A stretch of DNA of 61,095 nucleotides from Pseudomonadota bacterium (GTDB lineage: Bacteria > Myxococcota_A > UBA796 > SXON01). Position 1 is the first letter of the stretch. Every line of letters starts with the position of its first letter. The stretch spans positions 1 through 61,095 of the forward strand of contig SXON01000061.1 in assembly GCA_005778355.1 (NCBI GenBank), read 5' to 3'. The translations under genes were made by a program, and so were the position numbers. The notes beneath the pieces were generated by a model, which made no database searches, was not told the origin of the DNA, and was given only the letters and a program-made list of their open reading frames with translations. Below are positions 38,528-47,059 of this stretch, piece by piece.

Positions 38528-39211
38528 GTGAGCCCGGTTCTCGTTCGCAGCCTTGGTGTCGTGCGCTTCGGCAGCACCGAGCCGATCCTGCTGGTCGACG
38601 AGCAGGGAGACCGCTGGATCTGCAAGCTCCAGCCGCCGCCGATGTCGGACCACGCGGTGGAGTGGATCGTGGCGGCGCTCGCGAGGGAGATGGGCGTGGC
38701 GGTGGCGCCCTGCGCGGTGGCCGAGCTGCACCCGGCGTTGATTCGTGCCCTGGCGGTGGGCGCCCCCTCGGAGCGTGCCTACGCCGAGCGCGCCGAGAAG
38801 CTCGGGCCCACCGTCTTCGCGTCTCGCTGGCTCCAGGGCGCTCGCGAGTTCACGCTGGCCCGCGCCACCGACACCCCGGCCCTCTTGCGGGTGCTCACCC
38901 TCGACCTGCTCGTGGCCAACCCCGACCGGCAGGCCGTCCACCCCAACCTCGTGCGGGTGGGTCGCGACATCGTGGCCATCGACCACGCCCAGGCCCTGCC
39001 GGAGGCGCACGGCCAGGACGACGAGCCCATCGAGGTCGACCTCCATGTGTCCCACGGCGTTGGCGCGCCCGGCCGTGCGCCCAGCGAGGCCGCGATCAGG
39101 CGGGCTGTCGCCAGCCTTCCGGTGGAGTGGTTGTCGCGACCGCGACGCGAGGCCACAGTCGAGGGGCTGTTGCTCCGTGCCGAGCGCCTGGGCAGCGGGG
39201 TCGCGGCATGA
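38528..39211 (+). CDS. HipA-like kinase-fold protein
   Basis: 227 aa from GTG 38528. The sequence PILLVDEQGDRWICKLQPPP (strand with the ATP Lys), LTLDLLVANPDRQAVHPNLVRV (catalytic loop, N-x-D-R-x4-N) and DIVAIDHAQAL (metal-binding Asp) match the compact HipA/PI3K-like kinase family. It is about half the size of E. coli HipA, so it belongs to the short HipA-like group. Phosphorylation target unknown. Its TGA overlaps the ATG of a 120-aa partner, as in toxin-antitoxin-like pairs, though the partner comes second. Confidence 0.78.
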   Translation: MSPVLVRSLGVVRFGSTEPILLVDEQGDRWICKLQPPPMSDHAVEWIVAALAREMGVAVAPCAVAELHPALIRALAVGAPSERAYAERAEKLGPTVFASRWLQGAREFTLARATDTPALLRVLTLDLLVANPDRQAVHPNLVRVGRDIVAIDHAQALPEAHGQDDEPIEVDLHVSHGVGAPGRAPSEAAIRRAVASLPVEWLSRPRREATVEGLLLRAERLGSGVAA

Positions 39212-39570
39212 AGCCTTTGCGGCCCTACCTGTACGCGCCGCTGCGGGCCTGTCTCCGCGGCCCCACCAACGACGCGCGCACGGTGGCCGTGCTCGCGCTC
39301 CCGCTCGACGGCGAGGGCCCGATCCTCGAACGCGCGGCGCTGCCTGCCGACGACGACGGCCGACTCGTGTCGGAAGCGCGGGAAGACATCTTCGCGGAGC
39401 TGGTGGAGGTGTGGAGCCGAGCCCACGACGTGGGCGACGTGTCACGCTGGTGGCAGGCGCGTGCGCTTTGCGACGCGGACTTCGTCTACTTGGCGGCCCC
39501 GATGGCGGCGGCTGCCGTCGACGTCAAGGCGGAGGTCGCGAAGCTCCTCAGGGAGTATGTGGCTTCTTAG
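39208..39570 (+). CDS. Small partner of the HipA-like kinase, unknown
   Basis: 120 aa from ATG 39208 (ATGA overlap). LRPYLYAPLRACLRGPTNDARTVAVLALPLD ... EDIFAELVEVWSRAHDVGDVSRWWQARALCDADFVYLAAP ... VKAEVAKLLREYV. Mixed alpha/beta, no signal, no recognisable DNA-binding motif. Short HipA-like kinases are often coupled to a small protein of this kind (DUF3037-type), but I cannot confirm the family. Confidence 0.65.
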   Translation: MKPLRPYLYAPLRACLRGPTNDARTVAVLALPLDGEGPILERAALPADDDGRLVSEAREDIFAELVEVWSRAHDVGDVSRWWQARALCDADFVYLAAPMAAAAVDVKAEVAKLLREYVAS

Positions 39571-39744
39571 GCTGTGGGCTGTGGGCTGTGGGCTGGAGGC
39601 GTCAGGCTGGAGGGTGGCGGCGGAGGGGCTACCGTTGCTTCCGTCTGGCTGCGCCGTAGGCTGGCGGCGCTCCGGGGCGCCGCGGAGGCCGAGCACTGTC
39701 GAAAACCTGCCTACAGCCTGCGGCCTAGAGCCTCCGGCCTTCGC
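39571..39744. repeat. GGCTGTGGG repeat block in a convergent gap
   Basis: Starts with TAGGCTGTGGGCTGTGGGCT, continues with GGAGGCGTCAGGCTGGAGGG, and ends with the complementary CCTACAGCCTGCGGCC and TAGAGCCTCCGGCC. The halves can fold on each other over tens of bases. It lies between convergent genes, as a bidirectional terminator would, and resembles the block at 15679-15860. Confidence 0.6.
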
Positions 39745-40299
39745 CTAGTCCACCTGCCGGACGCCCGTGAGCTCGGGGAGCTCTTCCAGCAACATCCGCT
39801 CCACGCCCATCGCGAGCGTAGCAGTGCTCGAGGGACAGGTGCCGCAGCTGCCGATGAGCTTCACCAGGACGACGCCGTCGTCGATGCCGCGGAAGAGGAT
39901 GTCGCCGCCGTCCTGGGCGATGGCGGGACGGATGAACTCGTCGAGCAGGGCCACCACCTTCATGCCGAGCTCGTCGATGGGCGCATCGAGGGGGAGGCCC
40001 TCCTCGGGCACCGCCATGTCGCCGCTGTCCAGGAAGTCGCGAATGGCGTCCTTGATCGTGGGGACGATGATCGGCCAGGGGGTATCGACCTCCTTGTTGA
40101 CCGTCACGAAGCGGGGTGCCACCAGCACGCTCTGCACGCCGGGGATGTCGAAGAGACGCCGCGGAAGCGGGGCGTCGGAGGCCTGCGCCATCGACTTGAA
40201 CTCGTAGGTGCCGGTGGGAATGAGCGCTTCCTGCACCTTGAACATGAGCGCGTCGGGGTTCGGCGTGGGGACGGTGTCGATGGCGGCGGGCGAAGTCAT
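39745..40299 (-). CDS. NifU/Nfu-type iron-sulfur scaffold protein
   Basis: 184 aa from ATG 40299. N-terminal Nfu_N domain (TPNPDALMFKVQEALIPTGTYEFKS ... PLPRRLFDIPGVQSVLVAPRFVTVNKE) and a C-terminal NifU-like domain (LLDEFIRPAIAQDGGDILFRG ... VLVKLIGSCGTCPSSTATLAMGVERMLLEELPELTGV) with the cluster-binding CxxC. It assembles or carries Fe-S clusters for delivery to target enzymes. Single gene, divergent from the acyl-CoA dehydrogenase. Confidence 0.93.
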   Translation of the reverse strand: MTSPAAIDTVPTPNPDALMFKVQEALIPTGTYEFKSMAQASDAPLPRRLFDIPGVQSVLVAPRFVTVNKEVDTPWPIIVPTIKDAIRDFLDSGDMAVPEEGLPLDAPIDELGMKVVALLDEFIRPAIAQDGGDILFRGIDDGVVLVKLIGSCGTCPSSTATLAMGVERMLLEELPELTGVRQVD

Positions 40300-40360
40300 G
40301 CCCGAGGGCTAATCACGTGACGGGCGAGCGGTTAGCTGCCGCCCCCCCACGGAGCCTTGC

Positions 40361-41524
<1,164 letters not shown>

Positions 41525-42886
41525 GTGCTTCCCGTCGTCGCCATCATCGGGCGCCCGAACGTCGGGAAATCCACGCTTTTTAATCGCCTCGTCGGTGAGA
41601 AGAAGGCGCTGGTCCACGACCGCCCGGGGGTGACGCGCGACCGCAACTACGCCACTGCGGCGTGGCTCGAGCGGGACTACCTGCTGGTCGACACCGGCGG
41701 TTTCGACCCCGATCCCGACTCGCAGCTCTTCGCCGCGATGCGTCGCCAGTCCGAGGCCGCGATCGGCGAGGCCGACGTGGTCATCCTCCTGGTCGATGGT
41801 CAGACGGGCATCACCCCGGCCGACAAGGCCGCGGCGAACATCGCCCGGGCGGCGAAGAAGCCGGTGGTGGTGGCCGTCAACAAGTGCGACGACGCGATGC
41901 ACGACGACAATGCGGCCGAGTTCTGGTCGCTCGGCTTCGACGTGGTCGTGCCGGTGTCGGCCGAGCATGGCCGGGGACAGTGGGAGCTGCTCACAGCGGT
42001 GATCGAACGATTCCCCCGCGAGGTGGCGCCCGAGGCCGAGGTCGAGGGCGAGATCCGCATCGCGGTGCTCGGCCGACCCAACGTGGGAAAGTCTACACTC
42101 GTCAACCAGCTGCTCGGCGAGGAGCGTCACGTGGTGGCCGACATGCCCGGTACCACGGTCGACGCGACCGACAGCGTCATGGACTACCACGGCCAGAAGA
42201 TCCGGTTGGTCGACACGGCCGGCATCCGACGACGGGCGCGTGTGGAAGACGACGTGGAGCAGCTCGCCGTGGGCGCGAGCATCCGCACGATCGAGCGTTG
42301 CCACGTGGTGTTCGTGGTGCTCGACGGCACCGAAGGGCCGACTGAACAGGACGCACGATTGATCGGACTGGTGCTGGAGCGGGGGCGCGCATTGGTGCTC
42401 CTGGTCAACAAGTGGGACGCCGTTCGCGAGACGGAAGACCGAAACATCACCGTGCTCGAAGACGAGTTCTCGCGGAAGTTGCCCCACGCCACTTTCGCGC
42501 CGGTGCTCTACATCTCGGCGCTCACCGGCAAGGGCGTGCACCGCATCCTCGACCTCGCCCGCGAGGTGTACGAGGCCTTCAACACCCGTATCACCACGGC
42601 GAAGCTCAACGACTTCCTCCGGGCGTGCGTAGCGGCGCACTCGCCGCCGCAGCTTCACAACCACCCCATCCGCTACCAGTACATGACGCAGGTGCGGGTG
42701 CGTCCGCCCACCTTCTGCATCTTTGTCAACAACCCGGAAGGCGTGGTCGATCACTACGACCGCTTCCTGAAGAATCGCCTGCGCGAGAGCTACGGCTTCG
42801 CCGGCACGCCTCTGCGTATCGAGTATCGGCGTCGGCGTCGTATCGGCGAGGCTCGGACCGAGATCGAATCCAGCGAAGAGGAATGA
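41525..42886 (+). CDS. der: Ribosome-biogenesis GTPase Der
   Basis: 453 aa from GTG 41525. Two GTPase domains, each with G1 GRPNVGKS (residues ~8-16 and ~180-188), G3 DTGG/DTAG and G4 NKCD/NKWD, then the KH-like C-terminal domain (HSPPQLHNHPIRYQYMTQVRVRPPTFCIFVNNPEGVVDHYDRFLKNRLRESYGFAGTPLRIEYRRR). This is diagnostic for Der (EngA), needed for 50S maturation. Overlaps the next gene by four bases (ATGA). Confidence 0.97.
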   Translation: MLPVVAIIGRPNVGKSTLFNRLVGEKKALVHDRPGVTRDRNYATAAWLERDYLLVDTGGFDPDPDSQLFAAMRRQSEAAIGEADVVILLVDGQTGITPADKAAANIARAAKKPVVVAVNKCDDAMHDDNAAEFWSLGFDVVVPVSAEHGRGQWELLTAVIERFPREVAPEAEVEGEIRIAVLGRPNVGKSTLVNQLLGEERHVVADMPGTTVDATDSVMDYHGQKIRLVDTAGIRRRARVEDDVEQLAVGASIRTIERCHVVFVVLDGTEGPTEQDARLIGLVLERGRALVLLVNKWDAVRETEDRNITVLEDEFSRKLPHATFAPVLYISALTGKGVHRILDLAREVYEAFNTRITTAKLNDFLRACVAAHSPPQLHNHPIRYQYMTQVRVRPPTFCIFVNNPEGVVDHYDRFLKNRLRESYGFAGTPLRIEYRRRRRIGEARTEIESSEEE

Positions 42887-43740
42887 GCTTCGCCGAGCGG
42901 GTCCGGGCGCTCCCACGACTCGGGCTGGGGGTCTCGACCGAGTACGGGGCCACCCGTTCGCTGGGGGCGCTCGACATCGCGACGCTTCGGTCGAAGTTCC
43001 CGCTGTACGCGGGCTTCCTCGAAGTGGGCGTGGAGGTGGCCAAGGGTCTCGACGCCGACACCGAGCGCTGGGTGGCCTCCGGGGCCCCGACCACCTACCA
43101 CTTCCTCGACCTGAACCTCGACGAGCCCGAGGACTTCGACGATGACTGGCTCACCGGCGTAAACGCGAGCGTTGCGCGTTTGCGACCCGCGTGGATGTGT
43201 GGCGACGCGGGCCTCTGGCACTTCGGCCGTCGCGACCGGGGACAGATGCTGCTCTTGCCGCCGATCCTCTCCGACGCACAGGCCTCCTCGATGGCCGAGG
43301 GCGTGTCGCGACTGCGCGCGGCCACGGGGCTGGAGGTGCTCCCCGAGAACCCGCCTGGGAGTGCCTACGTCGGGCCGCTCCACCTGCTGGAGTTCTTCGC
43401 GCGGCTGTGCGACCGGGCGGACACCGGGATGCTCCTCGACTGCGCCCACCTCGCGATCTTCCAGGCGGCGCGGGGCCACGAGGCGCTCGACGGGCTGGCG
43501 GACTTCGACTTGTCGCGGGTGGTGGAGATCCACGTGGCCGGCGGGCGGAAGCGCTCGGTGGGTGGCTTCAGTTGGATCGAGGACGAGCACTCGCCGAGCA
43601 TCCTTCCGGAAACCTGGCGCATCGTGGAGCACGTGATCCCGCGGGCGCGCAACCTCAGGGCGATCGTGTTCGAGTGTGAACGCTGTCGCCTGCCCGAAGT
43701 GATCCCGGCGTTCCGGCGGTTGGAGGCGTTGTGGGGCTGA
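42883..43740 (+). CDS. DUF692/MNIO-family (multinuclear iron oxidative) enzyme
   Basis: 285 aa from ATG 42883 (ATGA with der). TIM-barrel features of DUF692: LGVSTEYGA, FLEVGVEVAKG, WMCGDAGLWHFGRR, GLEVLPENPPGSAYVGPLHLLEFFARLCDRADTGMLLDCAHL, VVEIHVAGGRK and WIEDEHSPSILPETW. The Glu, Asp and His residues in these blocks are candidate iron ligands. Characterised members (MbnB, TglH, ChrH) modify Cys or other residues of ribosomal peptides with a small partner protein. The next gene may be that partner. No precursor peptide is encoded directly beside it. Confidence 0.8.
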   Translation: MSFAERVRALPRLGLGVSTEYGATRSLGALDIATLRSKFPLYAGFLEVGVEVAKGLDADTERWVASGAPTTYHFLDLNLDEPEDFDDDWLTGVNASVARLRPAWMCGDAGLWHFGRRDRGQMLLLPPILSDAQASSMAEGVSRLRAATGLEVLPENPPGSAYVGPLHLLEFFARLCDRADTGMLLDCAHLAIFQAARGHEALDGLADFDLSRVVEIHVAGGRKRSVGGFSWIEDEHSPSILPETWRIVEHVIPRARNLRAIVFECERCRLPEVIPAFRRLEALWG

Positions 43741-44414
43741 AGGCTGTCCTGGCCTGCCTGCATCACGACCCGGTGCGGGTGGCGCGCTTGCACGAGGGCG
43801 ACGACCTCGGGCTCTCCGCCGAGGAGGCCGCGTGGCTGCGGGCGGTGCCTCGCGAAGCCTGGGGCGTCGACCCGATGCGTCCCAAGCGCGTGGCGGGCGC
43901 GCTCATCGAGGAGTTCCCGCAGACGTCGGCGATCATCGGTCGCGACGCGGTGATGGGGTTCTGCGCCTCCGCCGCGTTTCTCGGGGTGTGCGCGGGGGAG
44001 GGGAACCTGGCCAGCGGCTTTGCCGAGTGGGCCGAGGCGGGCGCAACGGCGCGGCTCGAAGGGGCCTTCGCGCAGGCGCGGCGGGGCGTGACGAGCGTCG
44101 TCGAGGTTCACGCGAGTGTGCTGGCGGCCTGGCAGGCCCGGGCCGACGGGGGCCTTGCCGAGCGCGTCGCGCAGGGCGCGCGTTTGTCGCGACCCGCCGA
44201 GGAAGGGGAGAGCGTGTGGGTGCTGGCGGAGTCGCGACACGGCGACGTGACCGTGGCGGAGCTGCCCGAGGCGCTCGCTCGGCTGGTGATCTACGGCCTC
44301 CCAGGGCGGACACGGGCCGAGCTGGTGGACGAGGCGCGGCGGCTCGGGGCCGAGGACGACGCGGAGGTGGTGGTCGACGAGCTGTTGGAGCTGGGGACGG
44401 TGAGGGTGGGGTGA
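43731..44414 (+). CDS. Putative partner protein of the DUF692 enzyme
   Basis: 227 aa from GTG 43731, overlapping the DUF692 stop by 10 bases. The N-terminal half (ACLHHDPVRVARLHEGDDLGLSAEEAAWLRAVPREAWGVDPMRPKRVAGALIEEFPQTSAIIG) has the helical look of the HvfC/MbnC-type recognition proteins that pair with MNIO enzymes. The second half resembles a winged-helix/degenerate repeat (LPEALARLVIYGLPGRTRAELVDEARRL). No signal or metal motif. Assignment is mainly from context. Confidence 0.6.
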   Translation: MGLKAVLACLHHDPVRVARLHEGDDLGLSAEEAAWLRAVPREAWGVDPMRPKRVAGALIEEFPQTSAIIGRDAVMGFCASAAFLGVCAGEGNLASGFAEWAEAGATARLEGAFAQARRGVTSVVEVHASVLAAWQARADGGLAERVAQGARLSRPAEEGESVWVLAESRHGDVTVAELPEALARLVIYGLPGRTRAELVDEARRLGAEDDAEVVVDELLELGTVRVG

Positions 44415-44416
44415 GC

Positions 44417-44806
44417 CTATTCGGGGATCTCGGGACAGGTGGCGGTGTCGTACTCGACGCAACCCATCTGGCAGTAGGAGCCCACGCCGCCGCCGCCGGT
44501 GCCATCGACTGGATCGCAGGTCGACGAGTTGATCAGCGCGTCGTCCTCGCTGACGTCGTGAAGGAGAGTGCCGTCGGGTAGACAATCCACCACCGGGCAG
44601 TCCTGATCGATGTCGCAGGGGAGCGCACACCGGTAGGCGCCAGACACCGTGCGATCACCGCAGTTGGCGGTGTACTTGTTCCCAAGCAAGGTGCATACTA
44701 GCCCGGGAGGGCAGTCGTCCTTCCCACCGAGGTCCAAGGTGCAGAGGTCGCCGAGGCCCTCGGGCCGGACGGGACGGTCGCAGGCCAGGAGGAGCCAGAC
44801 AATCAC
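44417..44806 (-). CDS. Cys-rich lipoprotein
   Basis: 129 aa from GTG 44806, overlapping the upstream metalloprotease stop (GTGA). Lipobox LLLAC at the very N-terminus. It then carries about a dozen Cys (DLCTLD, DDCPPGLVC, NCGD, YRCALPCDIDQDCPVVDC, TCDPVD, YCQMGC, TCPE), spaced like small disulphide-knot domains seen in myxobacterial secreted proteins. Convergent with the DUF692 pair two bases away. Its role is unknown; with the upstream HEYGH protein it forms a two- or three-gene secreted set. Confidence 0.75.
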   Translation of the reverse strand: MIVWLLLACDRPVRPEGLGDLCTLDLGGKDDCPPGLVCTLLGNKYTANCGDRTVSGAYRCALPCDIDQDCPVVDCLPDGTLLHDVSEDDALINSSTCDPVDGTGGGGVGSYCQMGCVEYDTATCPEIPE

Positions 44807-46539
44807 GGGCTGACCGAGGGCTTCGTGACGCCGTCAAGTTCGGGCACCGGCCATCCCCAAGGTGGAGGGTCTCCAGCGGGGCCATCGTCCCCGTAGAAGT
44901 GACTCGGAGCGTGGTTGCCAGATGACGTGGCGTCGTCGGGGCAGGGTCCCCAGACCTCACGATGCCGCGTTCGCGTTTGGCCCGCCTCCGCGCAGGCGTC
45001 GCTCGGCAGGATGGTCGTCCACTCAACCCTTCGCCCTTCGAGCCAGAAGCCGCAATGGATGCACCGCACCGTGATTGGGCTGCAATTTGGCTCGCTCGTT
45101 CCGAGGGTGACGTCGGACGAAAGTCTGTCGTTCGCGGTGTAGTCGAAGCGTGAGAAGCGTCCCACACCCCATCTGTCATTGAAGGCTCTGTATGGTGAGA
45201 GCGCAGTGTTGCCGAACACCTGTGTTTGCGGCAGTGCGAGGTCCGCGCGCACCCTCTCGCGGAACGCGAGCTCCATCGTGTAGTGACAGCACCGGTAACG
45301 CATGTCTGCTCCACCACAGTGGGTCCATCGCCCGAGCATGTGCCCGTATTCGTGTAAGATCGACCCAGCCAGCTCGACAATCTGGGTCATGCCCGCGCGA
45401 GCGGCGCACATCCCGAGGAAGCCGTACCACTCGTGCCCAGTATCGAGCCGGAAGCTGCGCAGTCGCCGCGCCCACCAAAAGTAGTAGTCCGCGAGGGCAG
45501 CATGCACGCCCATTTTGAGGCACAGGAAGATCGGCGACAGCGCGGTCCAGAACCCGAGAGCACTGTTTGAGTCGATGTAGGCGTTCACCCGCCCGCCTGC
45601 GTCGACGATGATCCCGCTGGTGTCGTCGTCGTCACAGGCTACAGCGCCCCGGACAAAGGCGACGGGGAGGGCGCCACTTTTGAGAGCCGCTCGGAGTTGG
45701 GCGCCAGACCCGATTCCGCAGAGGTTCGCCCCTGCGGCGTTGTCAACAGCCGCATCGGCGTAGGTGAATAGCAAGTTCAACGCGTGCAGCAGGCCGCGAT
45801 GAACCATCCCCCACCCGTCGTTCCAATACAATCCGGTGTGCCGGAACTCGGCGTCGATCTCGAGGTTCGACTGGAGGGCCGACCAGTCCACCGATCGCGC
45901 CCGGGCGTAGCGCGTGAGGTAGCCGTTGATGGCGTAGTCCGGCTCCACGTCGCTGCGCACCTCGTAGCCGGGATCCAGCGTGGCGCGCAGCTCGACCCAG
46001 CTCGCGCCGCTCCGCGCCAGTCCGGCCTCCTGCGCCCGCTTGATCGCGTGCTCGTAGCGTGTGCGGCCGAGGTCGAGCCTGCACACTCCCCCGAGGTTCG
46101 TCACCGCCGACCAGTTCACCCGCAGGGGGGCGGTCGGGCAACCGTAGGGCTGGGAGATACCGGACGCGGGGCCTCCGTCCGCGGCGGCCAGCCGCGAGGC
46201 ACTGGCGCTCGACGCTGGGCGACGGGCCGTCGCCGTCGCGGAGGCCATGGAGCCGCCATGCTCGAAGCCGCGCCACGACGTTCGTCGGCCGCCCCCGACC
46301 AGCGGCGATGCGAAGTTCGGCCCGCTGGCGGTGCCACAACTGGTGTCAATCGTGGTGATGCTGCCGGGCCGTGGCTGGCCTACGCTGCGGGTGCCTTGCA
46401 TGGCACCCGTGGTGGGCAGCCGCACTGCGACGTCACCCGGGGCCCCGCAGCCCCCGCAAGTACCGCCGCACCCGCAGCCGTCGGCCCGGCGCAGCCCGGG
46501 CTGGGTTGCGCGCAAGCCGGGGACGCTGCGGACCGACAC
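44803..46539 (-). CDS. Zincin-like metalloprotease with Gly/Cys-rich N-terminus
   Basis: 578 aa from GTG 46539; the frame continues upstream only as an overlap of the preceding gene. Residues 21-32 read GCGCGGTCGGCG, followed by a ~100-aa low-complexity segment. The globular region begins near 130. AGSILHEYGHMLGRWTHCG (HEYGH at 396-400) is a zinc-binding HExxH; the third ligand is not certain. Large hydrophobic helices (LSPIFLCLKMGVHAALADYYFWWARRL) precede it, and Cys pairs (RYRCCHYT, VRCIHCGFW) follow. No signal peptide is seen, so export, if any, would be non-classical. Family not recognised. Confidence 0.7.
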   Translation of the reverse strand: MSVRSVPGLRATQPGLRRADGCGCGGTCGGCGAPGDVAVRLPTTGAMQGTRSVGQPRPGSITTIDTSCGTASGPNFASPLVGGGRRTSWRGFEHGGSMASATATARRPASSASASRLAAADGGPASGISQPYGCPTAPLRVNWSAVTNLGGVCRLDLGRTRYEHAIKRAQEAGLARSGASWVELRATLDPGYEVRSDVEPDYAINGYLTRYARARSVDWSALQSNLEIDAEFRHTGLYWNDGWGMVHRGLLHALNLLFTYADAAVDNAAGANLCGIGSGAQLRAALKSGALPVAFVRGAVACDDDDTSGIIVDAGGRVNAYIDSNSALGFWTALSPIFLCLKMGVHAALADYYFWWARRLRSFRLDTGHEWYGFLGMCAARAGMTQIVELAGSILHEYGHMLGRWTHCGGADMRYRCCHYTMELAFRERVRADLALPQTQVFGNTALSPYRAFNDRWGVGRFSRFDYTANDRLSSDVTLGTSEPNCSPITVRCIHCGFWLEGRRVEWTTILPSDACAEAGQTRTRHREVWGPCPDDATSSGNHAPSHFYGDDGPAGDPPPWGWPVPELDGVTKPSVSP

Positions 46540-46541
46540 GA

Positions 46542-46958
46542 CTACTGCCCCTTCGTGGTGATGTAGAGCGTGAGCGACAGCTCGCCCTGGGCGGCAACCG
46601 GACTGGCCACGTCGTGGAGGCGCCACCGGAGCTGGAGCCGGACGTGCTGCATGTAGAGGCTGGTGCCGAAGTTGGTGATCGCCGACTTCTGGCTGCCGAT
46701 AGCTGACTGGTCGGTCGCGAAGAAGGCCGTGGCGGACAGCTCGTGGTCGCGGTCAAAGCCCGGCGTGCCCAGGAGGTTCCAGTCCAGGATGTCGGCGGCC
46801 AGGTTGTTGAGCATCCAGTGGGCCTCGATCGACTCGGCCTGTGGCAACAAGCCCTGCAACTCGGGCACGTCGAGGTCGAGCGTGGCGTAGACGGTCTCGC
46901 TATTAGAGAACACTTGCAGCTTGGCGACGATGGGAATGGCGATAACGCGGGTGCGCAT
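46542..46958 (-). CDS. Small beta-rich protein, unknown
   Basis: 138 aa; ATG 46958 is chosen because GGAAG lies six bases upstream. MRTRVIAIPIVAKLQVFSNSETVYATLDLDVPELQGLL ... SIEAHWMLNNLAADILDWNLLGTPGFDRDHELSATAFFATDQ ... LQLRWRLHDVASPVAAQGELSLTLYITTKGQ. Alternating strands, no Cys, no signal peptide. Two bases before the metalloprotease GTG, so the two are probably made together. The IS110 element sits just upstream and may have separated it from its promoter. Confidence 0.65.
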   Translation of the reverse strand: MRTRVIAIPIVAKLQVFSNSETVYATLDLDVPELQGLLPQAESIEAHWMLNNLAADILDWNLLGTPGFDRDHELSATAFFATDQSAIGSQKSAITNFGTSLYMQHVRLQLRWRLHDVASPVAAQGELSLTLYITTKGQ

Positions 46959-47059
46959 TGTGGACTTCCGGGGTGAGGTTTCCATGAGGCGGCCGACCCG
47001 TCAAGGCGCGATCGATGCCCCGGCGGTTGTCGGGTTCCGACCGGGGGCGCGAGCGAGGT

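Noticed and set aside
44803..46958. Extracellular contractile injection or toxin-delivery locus
   Set aside because: An HExxH protein beside small beta-rich proteins suggested it, but no sheath, baseplate or spike genes are present.
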